A DNA stretch of 64,000 nucleotides from Bathynomus jamesi (GCA_023014485.1 JAJOZX010000087.1:1020001-1084000); one strand, 5' to 3'. Positions 11,307-22,187 are shown, counted from the stretch's first letter. Program-made: numbers and translations. Notes: a model not told the origin generated them from the letters alone.

Positions 11307-11432
11307 AAGCAAACAACCACAGGGAAAAGGAAAAGCAAACACGAAATCCGAGCGCTTTTGTGATGTGAATATATCACGAAAGCGCTCGTATTTCGTGTTT
11401 ACTTTTCCTTTTTCCCTGTGGTTGTTTGCTTA
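11307..11432. mobile_element. Palindromic hairpin element
   Basis: Arms of about 53 bp, starting AAGCAAACAACCACAGGGAA and ending with its complement at 11432, surround an 18-bp centre near GTGATGTGAATATATCAC. The inner arm carries GAGCGCTTT. A related hairpin with the same arm order lies at 56863-57001. Confidence 0.8.
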
Positions 11433-11470
11433 TTAAAAAGATCACGTGTTTTCCTGTGATTTTACTGCAT

Positions 11471-11509
11471 CTATATATATATATATATATATATATAGTC
11501 TATATATAT
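11471..11509. repeat. (TA)n microsatellite
   Basis: Alternating TA run beside the next repeat. Confidence 0.9.
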
Positions 11510-11514
11510 GGGGA

Positions 11515-12097
11515 TGAGCTCAGAATGGTTCCCTGAGGTTTTTTATGATACACACAGACCGTGCGTGGAACAAGGAACACTTCTAGGAAAATTAAATCCA
11601 CTATAGTCCGAATAAGTAATGGTAAATGACAAATACTATAGTTTTTCTTTTTCATGATGCTAGCGCGACGTGGGCAACAGGTCACTCGCAAAGAGGTCCC
11701 AAAAATATAGCTTCCCTCACCAGCTATCTGCAAAGCAGATAGGATCCAGCTTTGGGACAGGATCTTGGGTTTAAAGCAGCCTAGCCCAGCTACATTTAGA
11801 ACCTCAATATAAGCAAAAGACTCGCTGCCTTCACGTCAGATTGAATACATCAAAGAAAAAAGGGGTAACTATTATATTTTTAGCCAAAAAACAAAACTTA
11901 AACCTCAACTGGCAGAATTGAGCGTCCACTTTTCAAGGCACATAACATCTCCGTTTCTTGCGAGTGACCCGTTGCCCACGTCGGTCTAGCATCATGAAAA
12001 AAAAACTATAGTATTTGTCATTTACCATTACTTATTCGGACTATAGTGGATTTAATTTTCCTAGAAGTGTTCCTTGTTCCATGCACGGTCTGTGTGT

Positions 12098-12098
<1 letters not shown>
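11515..12098. repeat. Diverged copy of the 457-bp repeat with partial inverted copy
   Basis: About 11515-11955 is one unit in the orientation CTCAGAATGGTTCCCTGAG to TTCAAGGCACATAACATCTC. It is followed by an inverted partial unit (about 11958-12098) ending GCACGGTCTGTGTGTATCAT at a (TA)n run. It is homologous to the units at 19996-21600 with visible base differences. The unit includes a TATA-like CAATATAAGC and has no credible reading frame. Confidence 0.75.
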
Positions 12099-12100
<2 letters not shown>

Positions 12101-12129
<29 letters not shown>

Positions 12130-12154
12130 CGGTATATATATATATATATATATT
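12101..12154. repeat. (TA)n microsatellite
   Basis: Two TA runs separated by CGG. Confidence 0.92.
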
Positions 12155-12764
12155 CTTTTATTAATACATTTGTTACATATACATATGTATATACCGTACA
12201 TACCACTTAATACCACTTGATACCACTTGAATTTTCTGTCAACAGGCTTTTCAGCCTCTTAAGACAGTTCTAATGTTACAGTACTTCACCAGCTGTCAGT
12301 GTGGACATGCGGCCGCTGGTGACCAAACTGAAATCGTATTTTTCTTCATAGTTTTATTTTAAGGATTGATTTGCCCACATATATGGAAAAAAAGAATGTA
12401 ATGAAAATTATTATCTGAAAATTACTTAAAGAAAACGTCTACGCAAATGTCACTTTAAGGAAAGGGAAGAAGAATGGATTATGCTCTTTGGCTCAAAGGT
12501 ACAAAGAAATATATGGAATCCATTTTACAAAAGAAAAAAAGCGCCGAAGGAAAGAGACACAAACACTGAAATCGAAATTACTGATCTTTATTTTCACTTT
12601 TGTGATATAAATTTGAAACAAAGCTATATTTTCTTATAATATTTACCTGTTACTCAATTCAAATAAGGTGTATTTGGTTTTTACAGGCCAGACGCTAAAC
12701 TGGGAAACCTTTTTTAACCGGTAAATGCCTGTGTGTAAGATTATACGATGTTTGTCTCGAAATA

Positions 12765-12767
<3 letters not shown>
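12155..12767. other. No gene; short tandem repeat
   Basis: At about 12199-12232 the motif TACCACTTGA is repeated about three times. The rest is AT-rich without a recognisable feature. Confidence 0.5.

Positions 12768-12822
<55 letters not shown>
12768..12822. repeat. (CT)n microsatellite
   Basis: Uninterrupted CT run of more than 50 bp. Arg-Glu repeat frames on the other strand are artefacts. Confidence 0.95.
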
Positions 12823-12826
<4 letters not shown>

Positions 12827-13280
12827 ATGGATCCTTCAGCAGTATTCCATATCGACGTAGTTATTTTTTTCATATAATTCAAATGTAAAGACAAACAGAC
12901 GTGATATTGTGAGAATGATCCTTGGTGCAAAGGTAAAATGTCAACGTATTAACTTCTGTTCGTTGTATCAAATGGAATTTAGTGTCATTTATGAAAGACC
13001 ATTTCAGAACATCGAAGAGAAGAAAGAAATCAATAATCGTCTTCCAGAGCATCTGCTGCGTTCTGATTCGGTCTGAAAACTTTTTTCTTTGAACTGAAAG
13101 AGTTTGTGAAATTATTTTTGCTTTATACTTGACGCCACATAACAAATGGACACTGAAATTACTTCTAATGGTTACTATTGTAAGAGCCGTAAAAATAAAT
13201 GTTTTCCTAATTAAATAAAATATTAGTTTGGCAAAATTACATGGGGAAATATTTACAGTAAAATACAATCAGTCAAAGCG

Positions 13281-13283
<3 letters not shown>
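12823..13283. other. No feature recognised
   Basis: AT-rich. A 129-residue open frame on the minus strand shows no domain or homology I recognise, and I do not call it. Confidence 0.45.
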
Positions 13284-13359
<76 letters not shown>

Positions 13360-13370
13360 ACACACGTGTG

Positions 13371-13407
<37 letters not shown>
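13284..13407. repeat. (CA)n, (TA)n and (GA)n microsatellites
   Basis: CA run, then a short TA run, then GA run from about 13381. Confidence 0.95.
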
Positions 13408-13750
13408 CGATTAAAGCATCGATCAATATACGTTAGCATTTGAATGCTTTACGTTGGCACTTTATTGATCAACCAACAGCTGCAAACCTATATTTTATCT
13501 CTTTTCCATGCATCAGTATAATAATTTAATTCAAACAATTCGGAGCGAATATCTGATTAATGAAAACCTTTATGCAATTTCAATAATAAATTATCATAAA
13601 ATAAGCCTCAGTATTGAAATAAATATTTGATGCAGAGAATATTTATCATTAGAAAATTGTCCAAATTTTAAATCAAGAAAGAGAAATATTAAAAAATATG
13701 GAAAATTTTCGGTAATTATTCGTTTTAGTGCTCCCTCTCTTTTCTGGACG

Positions 13751-13932
13751 AAAACACATTTTTCTGGTGTTTTTTGGTGTGATTTGTTCAAATCTGAACT
13801 TCCTTTCTTTGGGAAATGAGCCGCTTTTGAGAAATTTTCAATTTTAAAATTTCCCAAAAACGCTCATAGTCCAAAGAAATGAAGGCTAAATTTAAATAAA
13901 AAACACCAAAAAACACCAGAAAAATGTGTTTT
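13751..13932. mobile_element. MITE-like inverted repeat element
   Basis: The 29-bp end AAAACACATTTTTCTGGTGT... at 13751-13779 has its perfect complement at 13904-13932. Weaker complementarity continues inward (CTTTCTTTGGGAAATGAGC against GCTCATAGTCCAAAGAAATG). It has no coding capacity and directly abuts the telomere-like tract. Confidence 0.65.
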
Positions 13933-13988
13933 ACCTAACCTAACCTAACTTAACTTAACCTAAACCTAACCTCACCTAACCTAACCTC
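13933..13988. repeat. Interstitial (CCTAA)n telomere-like tract
   Basis: About ten units of CCTAA with variants such as CTTAA and CCTCA. TTAGG/CCTAA is the ancestral arthropod telomere repeat. The copy is short and degenerate, so it is interstitial and not a chromosome end. Confidence 0.75.
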
Positions 13989-14656
13989 GGATAAGGTCAC
14001 ATGGAACAAAAACCAGATTTAATTGGCTGATTTGACCTATGTTTCCAAATGTCGCCGCGAGATGTCTCCCCATAAAACCTGGAGAAGGACGGAGAGCGGC
14101 AAAATTTTAACCGAGGAAAGAGATAAACACTGGGTCAGTGGCCTGTAATGGCTGGTTATCAACGTCTAGATTTTTTTTTTTTTTTCGTAAAAAATAATTA
14201 TTACATTTCCTTGATTTTTATCAGTTTCCCTGAGGTTTCAAGGTGTCCTGAATACGAATTTATATGTTAAATTGTCATAGAATGTCTCCTTCTATCGAAA
14301 ACGAAGGGAGCATTAAAATGAATATTAACCATATTTACTACCGCAAAATTATTCATGACCAAAGTCGAAATTCGAATCTACTTAAAACGATGGTGATATA
14401 AAACAGTATATTCTAACGCAACAAACCATCAAAACTAATGAAACTTCCTTCTCACGAAACGGAATAAAAGTTTTATTTACCAGTCGCTTCAAACACTTTC
14501 GCTTCCCTGAAAAGGATTTTCTCTTAATTTGAGTTCAACTTCATACATAGCTAAAAGTTCCTTTTTCCTTATATTCGAGACACGGTGACAGTTAATAATA
14601 TATCTATTATATATATAAATATATATATATAATATCCAATATATTTTATTGGGGTT
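13989..14656. other. No feature recognised
   Basis: AT-rich with a T homopolymer near 14170 and a (TA)n run near 14605-14635. No coding or RNA signal. Confidence 0.45.
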
Positions 14657-14845
14657 GTTTAACCTCCTTCGCAACATCTAATGTCATATGACGGAGGGGA
14701 CCTACAGCTTTACGTGGGATCCGAACCACGGGTCGCTACATAATCTGGGCACGGAGGACGTTCTCCCATCCAACTACTACTACCCAGATCCAATGTCACT
14801 TAACTTCGCTGATCTTCGGGAAGTGGTGTTACGACATTGGCAATG
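14657..14845 (-). mobile_element. SINE, 5S rRNA-like head, tail A
   Basis: Read on the minus strand, the head contains AGATCAGCGAAGTTAAG and AGTAGTTGGATGGGAGAAC. These correspond to the internal promoter of 5S rRNA (box A with GAAGTTAAGC, and box C with TTGGATGGGTGACC). The shared core GTTCGGATCCCACGTAAAGC then leads into tail A (CCTCCGTCATATGACATTAG and GAAGGAGGTTAAAC). It belongs to the same family as the entries at 18333, 38284 and 62620. Confidence 0.75.
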
Positions 14846-15504
14846 TTTATATCATTCTGTTCATGAACTTTCAGTGATTTCGTGTGTTTACTTTGTGGGA
14901 CATGGCGAATAACTGTTAGTGTTAATTAGCGCAAAAAAGTGGCCTTCCAGATATATATCTGTGAACACGTAGTAATAGGGAGAAGTGATCATTCCCGAGT
15001 TTTTTCCTTTCCTCCTTCATCCCCGACTCTCCAGAGATTTCGAGCTTCTTGGTTTACCGTTACTTACATTTTGATAATGACGTCCAAGAAAGGCGAGAAG
15101 GAAGTGGACTTGTAGAGAATTCCTTGCTCTCTTTCGTGTGGAACAAAGTAGCTTATGTGAGGTCGAACTTGCTGCTAATTGTGTGTCGTGAGTATTATGA
15201 CAATGAAGAAATGAAATTCGTGAAGGAACTGCTAAATACTCTGTGCAATGCTCGACTACCTCTTCGTAGCGGAAACGCAAAAGGTGAAAACACATTAAAG
15301 TACATTATTAATAGGCTGACCATATTTCCTTGAGACAAAAACGGGACATTGGGATGGCAAAAAAGGGACGGGGGTTATGTAATATTCTGTATTCATGAAA
15401 AAGTAAGTACATAAACCGGGACAAAATTGACATTTTTATTAAAACGACGGGACGGCCAGGAAATATAAAACAAACGGTACGTATGGTCAGCCTAATTTAT
15501 TAAT
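14846..15504. other. No gene recognised
   Basis: Mixed sequence. Open frames of about 90 residues at 15017-15333 overlap on both strands and have no family I know. A host exon cannot be excluded. Confidence 0.35.
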
Positions 15505-15785
15505 TGAGTGTCAACACTCCCCAATTACTGGGGCGTCAATAGTTTTCGGTCAAAAGAACGCAGCCATGAAAATCTTAAGCTTCACAAGTCTTGATACAAT
15601 GGGTTCGGATGTGAAGTTTAAGATTTTCATTGCTGCGTTCTTTTCTATAGTTTGACCGAATAATTGGACCCTCAATAATTGGGGGTTCAATTGCTCGGTC
15701 AATAAAACTACAGAAAAGAGCGCAACAATGAAAATCTTAAACTTCACATCCGAACCCATTGCATCAAGCAATGAAAGTCTTAACG
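15505..15785. repeat. Nested fold-back repeat
   Basis: A unit containing GCAGCCATGAAAATCTTAAG occurs at about 15570. Its inverted form, TTTAAGATTTTCATTGCTGC, occurs at about 15617, and a third related segment occurs at about 15725. Outer words CCCCAATTACTGGGG and AATAATTGGGGGTT recur around them. It looks like a fold-back element or serial inverted duplication, with no coding capacity. Confidence 0.6.
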
Positions 15786-15895
15786 TGCTAGAGTAAAAAG
15801 TTGAAACAAAGCAAAGCGCATTTATTTCTATGTTCAGAATCGCTTAATAGTAAATACATGGTGTGGGACGGACATGACTCCCTTTTTATAGTATA

Positions 15896-16300
15896 TAGGG
15901 TGGGCCGTAAGTTTCCATACATAGGAAAAATAAACATTTTTTTTATGGACAACCATTTTTATTTATATAATATGCTCTACATGGTTGCCATTGTTTTGAA
16001 AACACATTTCAATACGTGTTCCCCACTGTTGATGAACACGCATTAGCACAGTTGACGTTATGCTTGTAATGGCGTTGGTGATACGTTCCTTTAGATGATT
16101 TATGTCTCGTATCTTTTCCTGATACACCATGGCCTTCAAGTGCCCCCAAAGATAGAAATCAAGGGGGGTGAGATCTGGGGATCTGGGAGGCCACTCCACA
16201 GGACCACGCCGACCAATCCAAGCATCCGGAAACTGCTGATCCAAATACCGACGCACGTATTTAAATTTTCCTATGTATGGAAACTTACGGCCCACCCTGT
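15896..16300 (-). mobile_element. Internally deleted mariner, ~405 bp
   Basis: Ends AGGGTGGGCCGTAAGTTTCC (left) and its inverted match at the right (about 35 bp TIRs, right end GGGCCCACCCTG-like at 16299) are both present with TA outside. On the minus strand the 5' TIR runs almost directly into codons for RRYLDQQFPDAWIGRRGPVE. The whole N-terminus and the first two catalytic Asp are therefore missing. The element keeps both ends and only the last ~100 codons. Confidence 0.85.
15963..16264 (-). pseudogene. Mariner transposase, C-terminal third
   Basis: The open minus-strand frame carries WPPRSPDLTPLDFYLWGHLK, the third catalytic Asp region, followed by a normal C-terminus ending HVEHII. No stops occur in this part, so the deletion and not point decay made it non-coding. 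The upstream amino acids in the frame come from the TIR. Confidence 0.85.
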
Positions 16301-16589
16301 AGATAAGCAAACGAAACGTTTCACTTCCCAAATTACTTCTATTCGGGGAAAAATAGTTTCCGGCTATACTGAACACACGCTCAGAAGGAGCTGAGGGAGT
16401 AGTTACAATTACTCGTCTTGAAAATTTGATAATTACAATTACAATTACAGAAAATGACTAATTGATTACAATTTAATTACAATTACTCCAACCTGTTTGC
16501 CAGCTTCTTGATTCTTCAAGAATTATACACCTTTTTAGAATCGGCATAAATAGATGGGATTTACTGGCTTCCAACACAGGACAGTCAAC
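16301..16589. other. Repetitive TTACAATTA tract
   Basis: About 16400-16490 repeats ATTACAATTACAA-like words. No gene. Confidence 0.5.
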
Positions 16590-18012
16590 AATAAAACTAA
16601 AACGTCTAAATCCTACTCGATGGGCAGGGAGATTAATGTCTTTGTTAGCGGTAAAGAGGCGTTACGTAGATATAATTAAGGCTTTAACAAAGATTACGCT
16701 AACAAGCCAAAAAAAAAAGATGAGTGTGATGAAGCCAATCGTTTACTTAAAGCTATGGAAAAGTTTGAATTTGTATTTATTTGTACAATTTCATCACAAA
16801 TACTGCTCGAAATAAGCGTTGTCTCAAAGTTACTGCAAACTAAAGACAGACTTAATGAGAGCAGTTGAATCATTAAAATCAGCTTCAGAGAATTTTAAAA
16901 AATATCGTAGTTTTTATCATTTTGCTAAACACGGAGCAATAGAAATTGCAAAGAAGTGGAATATTCAAGAAAATTTTGAGGAGAAACGAATACCAAAGAT
17001 TAAGAAACATGATGAATTATGTGAAGATTATAGATCATTAAGTGCCGAAGAAAATTTTAAAATTAACAAGCGGCGCCTTCGTGATCTTTAACGCCGCTCA
17101 TCTTGGTTGATCCGACCCTAACGGGCGACTGAGCGAGAGACATTAGCTACCCACTTTACGCGAGTCAGACAATCATAACAGATGACTGAGCGAAAGAGAT
17201 ATTTGTTATTCCCCTCAACTCGCTCAAAACCGCCCAAAGTTTTTTTTATTTATAGATAGATATTTTCAATAGAATATTCGACATCGTCAATACACAAACA
17301 AGTGCAAGATTTGAGGCAATGTACGTCATTATGGAAAAATTAAATTTTTGAATCTACAAATACAGTACTAACAACTTTAAGTGAAGAAGAAATCGTAGCG
17401 TCAGTAAAGGCTTTACAAAAGTATTATGCAAGCAAATTATCGCCAATTTAACCTTTACTTAGTAATACCTCTTTGGTAAACCTTTGGTTTGCTTCCGCCT
17501 GAATTGTTCATTTTGACGAAGGTCAAGCTTTTCACTCCACCTTAGACCTACAGTTTAATGTGGAATCCGAACCATGCCCCACCAGCAGCCTAGGGTTTAG
17601 GCCACCCAGGGTACCCATTTATCTACCAACCTTATTGTGTGGAAGGATGAACACTGAACAGCTGGGTTTTGCTGTGCAACGGCTGCCGTGACCGGGTCTC
17701 GATCCCAGGGCCGATGGATTCGTAGTCAGCGACGCTAACCACTACACCACCGAGGCGCATCCTCTGCGTAAAGAAATTGAGCAACTCAAAGACACAAGAG
17801 AATACGCAAAATTTTTAGTAATAAAACATAACTGTTAATGTCAAATTTTGCAGAATTTGCAACCGCATTGCTATTACATAGTTTTGACACTTTCCGTAAC
17901 AAAAAAAAAAATTACCTTCATAATAGTACAGGCCAGAAACGCCTAAGCGATTTTACAATTCTAGCCATTGAAGCAGAAGTGGATAATCAACATACTGTAC
18001 AGTATAATTAGG
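16590..18012 (+). pseudogene. hAT-superfamily transposase (ZMYM1/DUF4371-like), split and decayed
   Basis: With frame changes the + strand reads LKRLNPTRWAGRLMSLLAVK (about 16598-16657, the RW motif of hAT proteins). KAMEKFEFVFICTISSQILLE follows at about 16754, then SQSYCKLKTDLMRAVESLKS from 16822 and EEKRIPKIKKHDELCEDYRS at about 16981. The match resumes at 17275 (FDIVNTQTSARFEAMYVIME) and ends with LSDFTILAIEAEV near 17980, the C-terminal dimerisation region. A short block (17090-17270) and a SINE (17475-17760) interrupt it. The catalytic D regions upstream are absent. The order of blocks matches ZMYM1-type transposases as I remember them. Confidence 0.7.
17475..17760 (-). mobile_element. 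SINE, tRNA-like head, tail B, inserted in hAT pseudogene
   Basis: The minus strand begins GCGCCTCGGTGGTGTAGTGG and has TTAGCG and GGGATCGAGACCC, which fit A and B boxes of a tRNA-derived promoter. After about 100 bp the core GGTTCGGATTCCACATTAAA appears. Tail B follows (CTGTAGGTCTAAGGTGGAG, AAGCTTGACCTTCGTC, AATGAACAATTC). It lies between parts of the hAT gene, so it is younger than that gene. Confidence 0.75.
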
Positions 18013-18149
18013 GATTTTTCTAAAGCAAAATCCAGAAAAAAAAAATATTTTGTAACTTTTATTTTAACTATATTTTTATTTATTGAAACTTAAACGTTCC
18101 TATTTTGTGTTTTATTTATTTTAAGTATTATGGATATTTGGAAAAAATA

Positions 18150-18205
18150 TACAGGGTGGCCATAAAGTTTGGTGGACATAAAGTTTTTCTCAGAACTGTA
18201 GGTTA
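18150..18205 (+). mobile_element. Solo mariner end
   Basis: TATACAGGGTGGCCATAAAG is typical of a mariner left TIR preceded by TA. A near repeat, GGACATAAAGTTTTTC, follows. No transposase or matching right end is seen. Confidence 0.5.
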
Positions 18206-18332
18206 TCTACAACGGAGAAAAAAAATAGTCGTAATATATCCTGTTTCCACACTTTCGAAAGTCTGGTACTGCAAGTTCTCCTTAAAGGAAGAGACATGCA
18301 GTTAGAGAGTTCAGAAGAGAGAGCAGAGTCCG

Positions 18333-18520
18333 TTATAACTTCCTTCCCAACATCTAAGGTCATATGACGGAGGGGACCTAGAGCTTTACGTGGGATCCGA
18401 GCCATGGGTCGTAACATAATCTGGACACAGTGGACAGTCTCCCATCCAACTACTTTTCAGACCCAGGGTCGCTTAACTTCGCTGATTAGCGAGAAGCTGT
18501 GTTACGACACTGGCAACAAC
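18333..18520 (-). mobile_element. SINE, 5S rRNA-like head, tail A
   Basis: The minus-strand head has TCAGCGAAGTTAAGCGACCC and AGTAGTTGGATGGGAGACTG, the clearest 5S rRNA match in the window. The core GCTCGGATCCCACGTAAAGC and tail A, CCTCCGTCATATGACC, follow. It is about 190 bp long. Confidence 0.8.
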
Positions 18521-19449
18521 GTAGCCCATATGGGGAAACACAACGCTTTTGCGTCCAGAGGTGTTTTACTTATTAACCCCCTGTACTTGAGCCAGCGGAC
18601 AGCATTAATTTAAATTTCTCCTGGTGTGGAGTAAATTTTGCGCATGCATTTTTTTTTAAATAATTCTTAAAATACGACAAATAATTTTACTACTATATTT
18701 AACAGTACACTTATAAAAATAGAAAGAAAAGGAACTGAAAGCCGTGATTTAAACAAGAAACTAAAATGTTCCGTTAAGAATCTTTAAACCTATTTTGCCA
18801 GTTGAAGTGAAAGTCTGAAAAGTTTTTAAAAAGAGACCGCTTGGCTAACTCACAGCCACTTGTGTTTGTTGAAAAGCTCCATGCATTTCTAACAATAAAA
18901 GACAACTGACAAGTTAACTCAGAATTTAGCATATCATTGTAACTTCTAAAACTGAAATTAGTTTGGTTTTATTTCAGATGAGACAGATTAGTCAGAGCTT
19001 TTAAAAGGATTTTTTTTCACTTTTGACATTGGTCGCTTTAAGGCTAATTATACTCAAAGAGACCCAGATATTCCTATGTAAAAATGAAATAAAATGGATT
19101 ATATGATGAATTATTTGCTTTGTCACCTGTTCGCCTTTCAGTTGATTTATTATTAATTTAAGACCACTTTTCAATCAGTAATTAGAAGAAACTGAAAAGC
19201 ATTAATATGAGGTTTACTCGTGTGGGTTGACAAAAGTAAATAGGCACCACGATAATTGTCCTCAAGAACAAATGGCAAAGCTCATCAATGGAATGTCACA
19301 ACGTGTTCTCAACTTTACATAATGCAAAGGAGAAAGCAACACGATTCTAAATATACTGATTCAATAAATCTGTTATTATTTATTAACTTTTATTATCAAA
19401 TCGAAAACTATGGCAAAACCGAAAAGCTGTTTATTTTTGTCAACCCTCT
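18521..19449. other. No feature recognised
   Basis: AT-rich sequence without transposon ends, SINE boxes or coding texture. Confidence 0.5.
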
Positions 19450-19619
19450 GCATAGTGGAAGAGGGCCGGGTTGTTAATTTGAGGGTTCTAGGTTCGAGTC
19501 TCTGCTCCGCTTAAAATGTCCCTCTGGTTTTCCTTGGTTGAGTAGTGTTTCGGATCCACGTAAAGCGGTAGGTTCACTCCGTCATGTGACCTTACTTGTT
19601 ACGAAGGAGGTTAAACAGC
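19450..19619 (+). mobile_element. SINE, tRNA-like head, tail A
   Basis: GGTTCTAGGTTCGAGTCTCT near 19483 resembles a B box; the A box is weak. The core TTCGGATCCACGTAAAGCGG and tail A (CTCCGTCATGTGACC, GAAGGAGGTTAAAC) follow on the + strand. Its tail is the one used by the 5S-headed copies, but its head is tRNA-like. Confidence 0.65.
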
Positions 19620-19995
19620 TCAAAACATTATCATTAAAATGAAGTTCACTCTATTGAGGTCCGCTCTGTTGGAAAGGAGAAGATGTGTCAATGAACACGC
19701 ATGATTATATTCAACTTCTTTTAAAATGTTCGATATGCGTCCACGTTTTGTCGAAATGCCTTTCCTCCTCATTTGGTTTTATCAGATAAATGAAGACATT
19801 TTTCTTCGGTTGATCTCCCATATTTTCACTCCAAATGACTCTTTTATTTATGTAAATGTTTGTTGAAGTTTGTGATGTAATTTTCATTTCCCATCTTATT
19901 ATCCTTTTTGTTAAGAATTCATTTATTTCACTGAAGTGACTGTAAAAGGGTCTGCATATACTACACACACACACATATATATATTATATATATAT
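19620..19995. other. No gene recognised
   Basis: AT-rich sequence ending in CA/TA microsatellite from about 19964. Confidence 0.5.
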
Positions 19996-21600
19996 ACACA
20001 AACTCAGAATGGTTCCCTGAGAACATTATATGTTAAACACAGACCGTGCATGGAACAAGGAACTCTTCTGGGAAAATTAAATCCACTATAGTCCGAATAA
20101 GTAATGGTAAATGACAAATACCATAGTTTTTTCTTTTTCATGATTTTAGCCCGACGTGGGCAACGGGTCTCTCGCAAAGAGATCCCATAAATATAGCTTC
20201 CCTCACCAGCTATCTGCAAAGCAGACAGGATCCAGCTTTGGGACATGGATCTAGGGTTTCAAGCAAGCCTAGATCCCTACATTCAGAACCTCTATATAAG
20301 TAAAAGACTCGTTGCATTTACGTCGTGTTGAATAAATCAAAGAAAAAGAGGGTAACTATTGTATTTTTAGCCAAAAAAAAAACCAAAACTTAAACCTCAA
20401 CCGGGACATTGAGCGTCCACTTTTCAAAGCACGAAACACGTCCGTTTAGTATACACAAACTCAGAATGGTTCCCTGAGAACATTATATGTTAAACACAGA
20501 CCGTGCATGGAACAAGGAACTCTTCTGGGAAAATTAAATCCACTATAGTCCGAATAAGTAATGGTAAATGACAAATACCATAGTTTTTTCTTTTTCATGA
20601 TTTTAGCCCGACGTGGGCAACGGGTCTCTCGCAAAGAGATCCCATAAATATAGCTTCCCTCACCAGCTATCTGCAAAGCAGACAGGATCCAGCTTTGGGA
20701 CATGGATCTAGGGTTTCAAGCAAGCCTAGATCCCTACATTCAGAACCTCTATATAAGTAAAAGACTCGTTGCATTTACGTCGTGTTGAATAAATCAAAGA
20801 AAAATACAATACAATAGTTACCCTCTTTTTCTTTGATTTATTCAACACGACGTAAATGCAACGAGTCTTTTACTTATATAGAGGTTCTGAATGTAGGGAT
20901 CTAGGCTTGCTTGAAACCCTAGATCCATGTCCCAAAGCTGGATCCTGTCTGCTTTGCAGATAGCTGGTGAGGGAAGCTATATTTATGGGATCTCTTTGCG
21001 AGAGACCCGTTGCCCACGTCGGGCTAAAATCATGAAAAAGAAAAACTATGGTATTTGTCATTTACCATTACTTATTCGGACTATAGTGGATTTAATTTTC
21101 CCAGAAGAGTTCCTTGTTCCATGCACGGTCTGTGTTTAACATATAATGTTCTCAGGGAACCATTCTGAGTTTGTGTATACTAAACGGACGTGTTTCGTGC
21201 TTTGAAAAGTGGACGCTCAATGTCCCGGTTGAGGTTTAAGTTTTGTTTTTTTTTTGGCTAAAAATACAATAGTTACCCTCTTTTTCTTTGATTTATTCAA
21301 CACGACGTAAATGCAACGAGTCTTTTACTTATATAGAGGTTCTGAATGTAGGGATCTAGGCTTGCTTGAAACCCTAGATCCATGTCCCAAAGCTGGATCC
21401 TGTCTGCTTTGCAGATAGCTGGTGAGGGAAGCTATATTTATGGGATCTCTTTGCGAGAGACCCGTTGCCCACGTCGGGCTAAAATCATGAAAAAGAAAAA
21501 ACTATGGTATTTGTCATTTACCATTACTTATTCGGACTATAGTGGATTTAATTTTCCCAGAAGAGTTCCTTGTTCCATGCACGGTCTGTGTTTAACATAT
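19996..21600. repeat. 1.6-kb palindrome of a 457-bp repeat
   Basis: Unit start TACACAAACTCAGAATGGTT occurs at 19995 and again at 20452, a 457-bp period. The second forward unit is cut at about 20803. The same sequence then returns inverted (about 20814-21176 and 21177-21600) and ends CACGGTCTGTGTTTAACATA at a (TA)n run. The arms are about 790 bp and almost identical by eye. Each unit has a TATATAAG box about 35-40 bp before AATAAA, reminiscent of an LTR, but has no TG..CA borders I can fix. Open frames inside are repeats of one spurious peptide. Confidence 0.85.
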
Positions 21601-21615
21601 ATATATATATATTAA

Positions 21616-21651
<36 letters not shown>
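21600..21651. repeat. (TA)n microsatellite
   Basis: TA run with a few interruptions. It is part of the target of the next element. Confidence 0.92.
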
Positions 21652-21656
<5 letters not shown>

Positions 21657-22187
21657 CAGTAGGGTGGATCGATTTTACATTTTTTTCGATTTCCATATTC
21701 TAATAGAGACAAAAACTTGCGCATGCATGAGAAAATAGCCTCTGCAAAATCTTAGCTTAATAGGTAATCATCTTCTGCCCCCGGCAGAGCGACGAAAATC
21801 ATATTTTAGTAGTCAAAAACGTATTTTTCTTATAAGTTTTAAAATATTTCAATATGCATCAAAATTATTCCTAATAACTATAAAGTCGATGAAAAAGACC
21901 TCACATGATCGTTTTTCCAAGCGCGTTGTCCTACGTTAATATCTTTTGCCCCCGGCAACAACGTCAAATGTTGAAAAAATAGGTAATTTATATACATATT
22001 TTCAGATCGGCTCTTTGTCTTAAATAATGCATTTATATATTTCCCATAGCATTTATATCGTTGCTTAGGCATGAAATAACACACACAAAATTTTATGACT
22101 CTAGAGTAATATCTTCTGTCCCCGAGAAAAGTCTAAATGTGGATTATAATTACGTTAATGCGATGTTATAAGTACGATAAGTACTAA

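Noticed and set aside
12643..12930. Arg-Glu repeat protein on the minus strand
   Set aside because: Translation of the (CT)n microsatellite.
12879..13268. 129-residue minus-strand frame
   Set aside because: No motif, AT-rich codons, and no neighbouring exon or transposon context.
15017..15333. Overlapping ~90-residue frames on both strands, considered as a host exon
   Set aside because: No domain recognised and no clear splice sites; left as unassigned.
19996..21600. Hammerhead ribozyme in the 457-bp unit, as in Penelope-like terminal repeats
   Set aside because: CTGGTGAGGGAAGC is near the CUGAUGA core but the core bases and the GAAA box at proper spacing are not there.
20004..21615. Repeated ~80-residue open frame (SQSWILSALQIAGEGSYIYG) found in every 457-bp unit
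   Set aside because: The frame is short, is present only because the DNA repeat is conserved, and lies across the palindrome on both strands; the diverged copy at 11.5 kb does not show selection for it.
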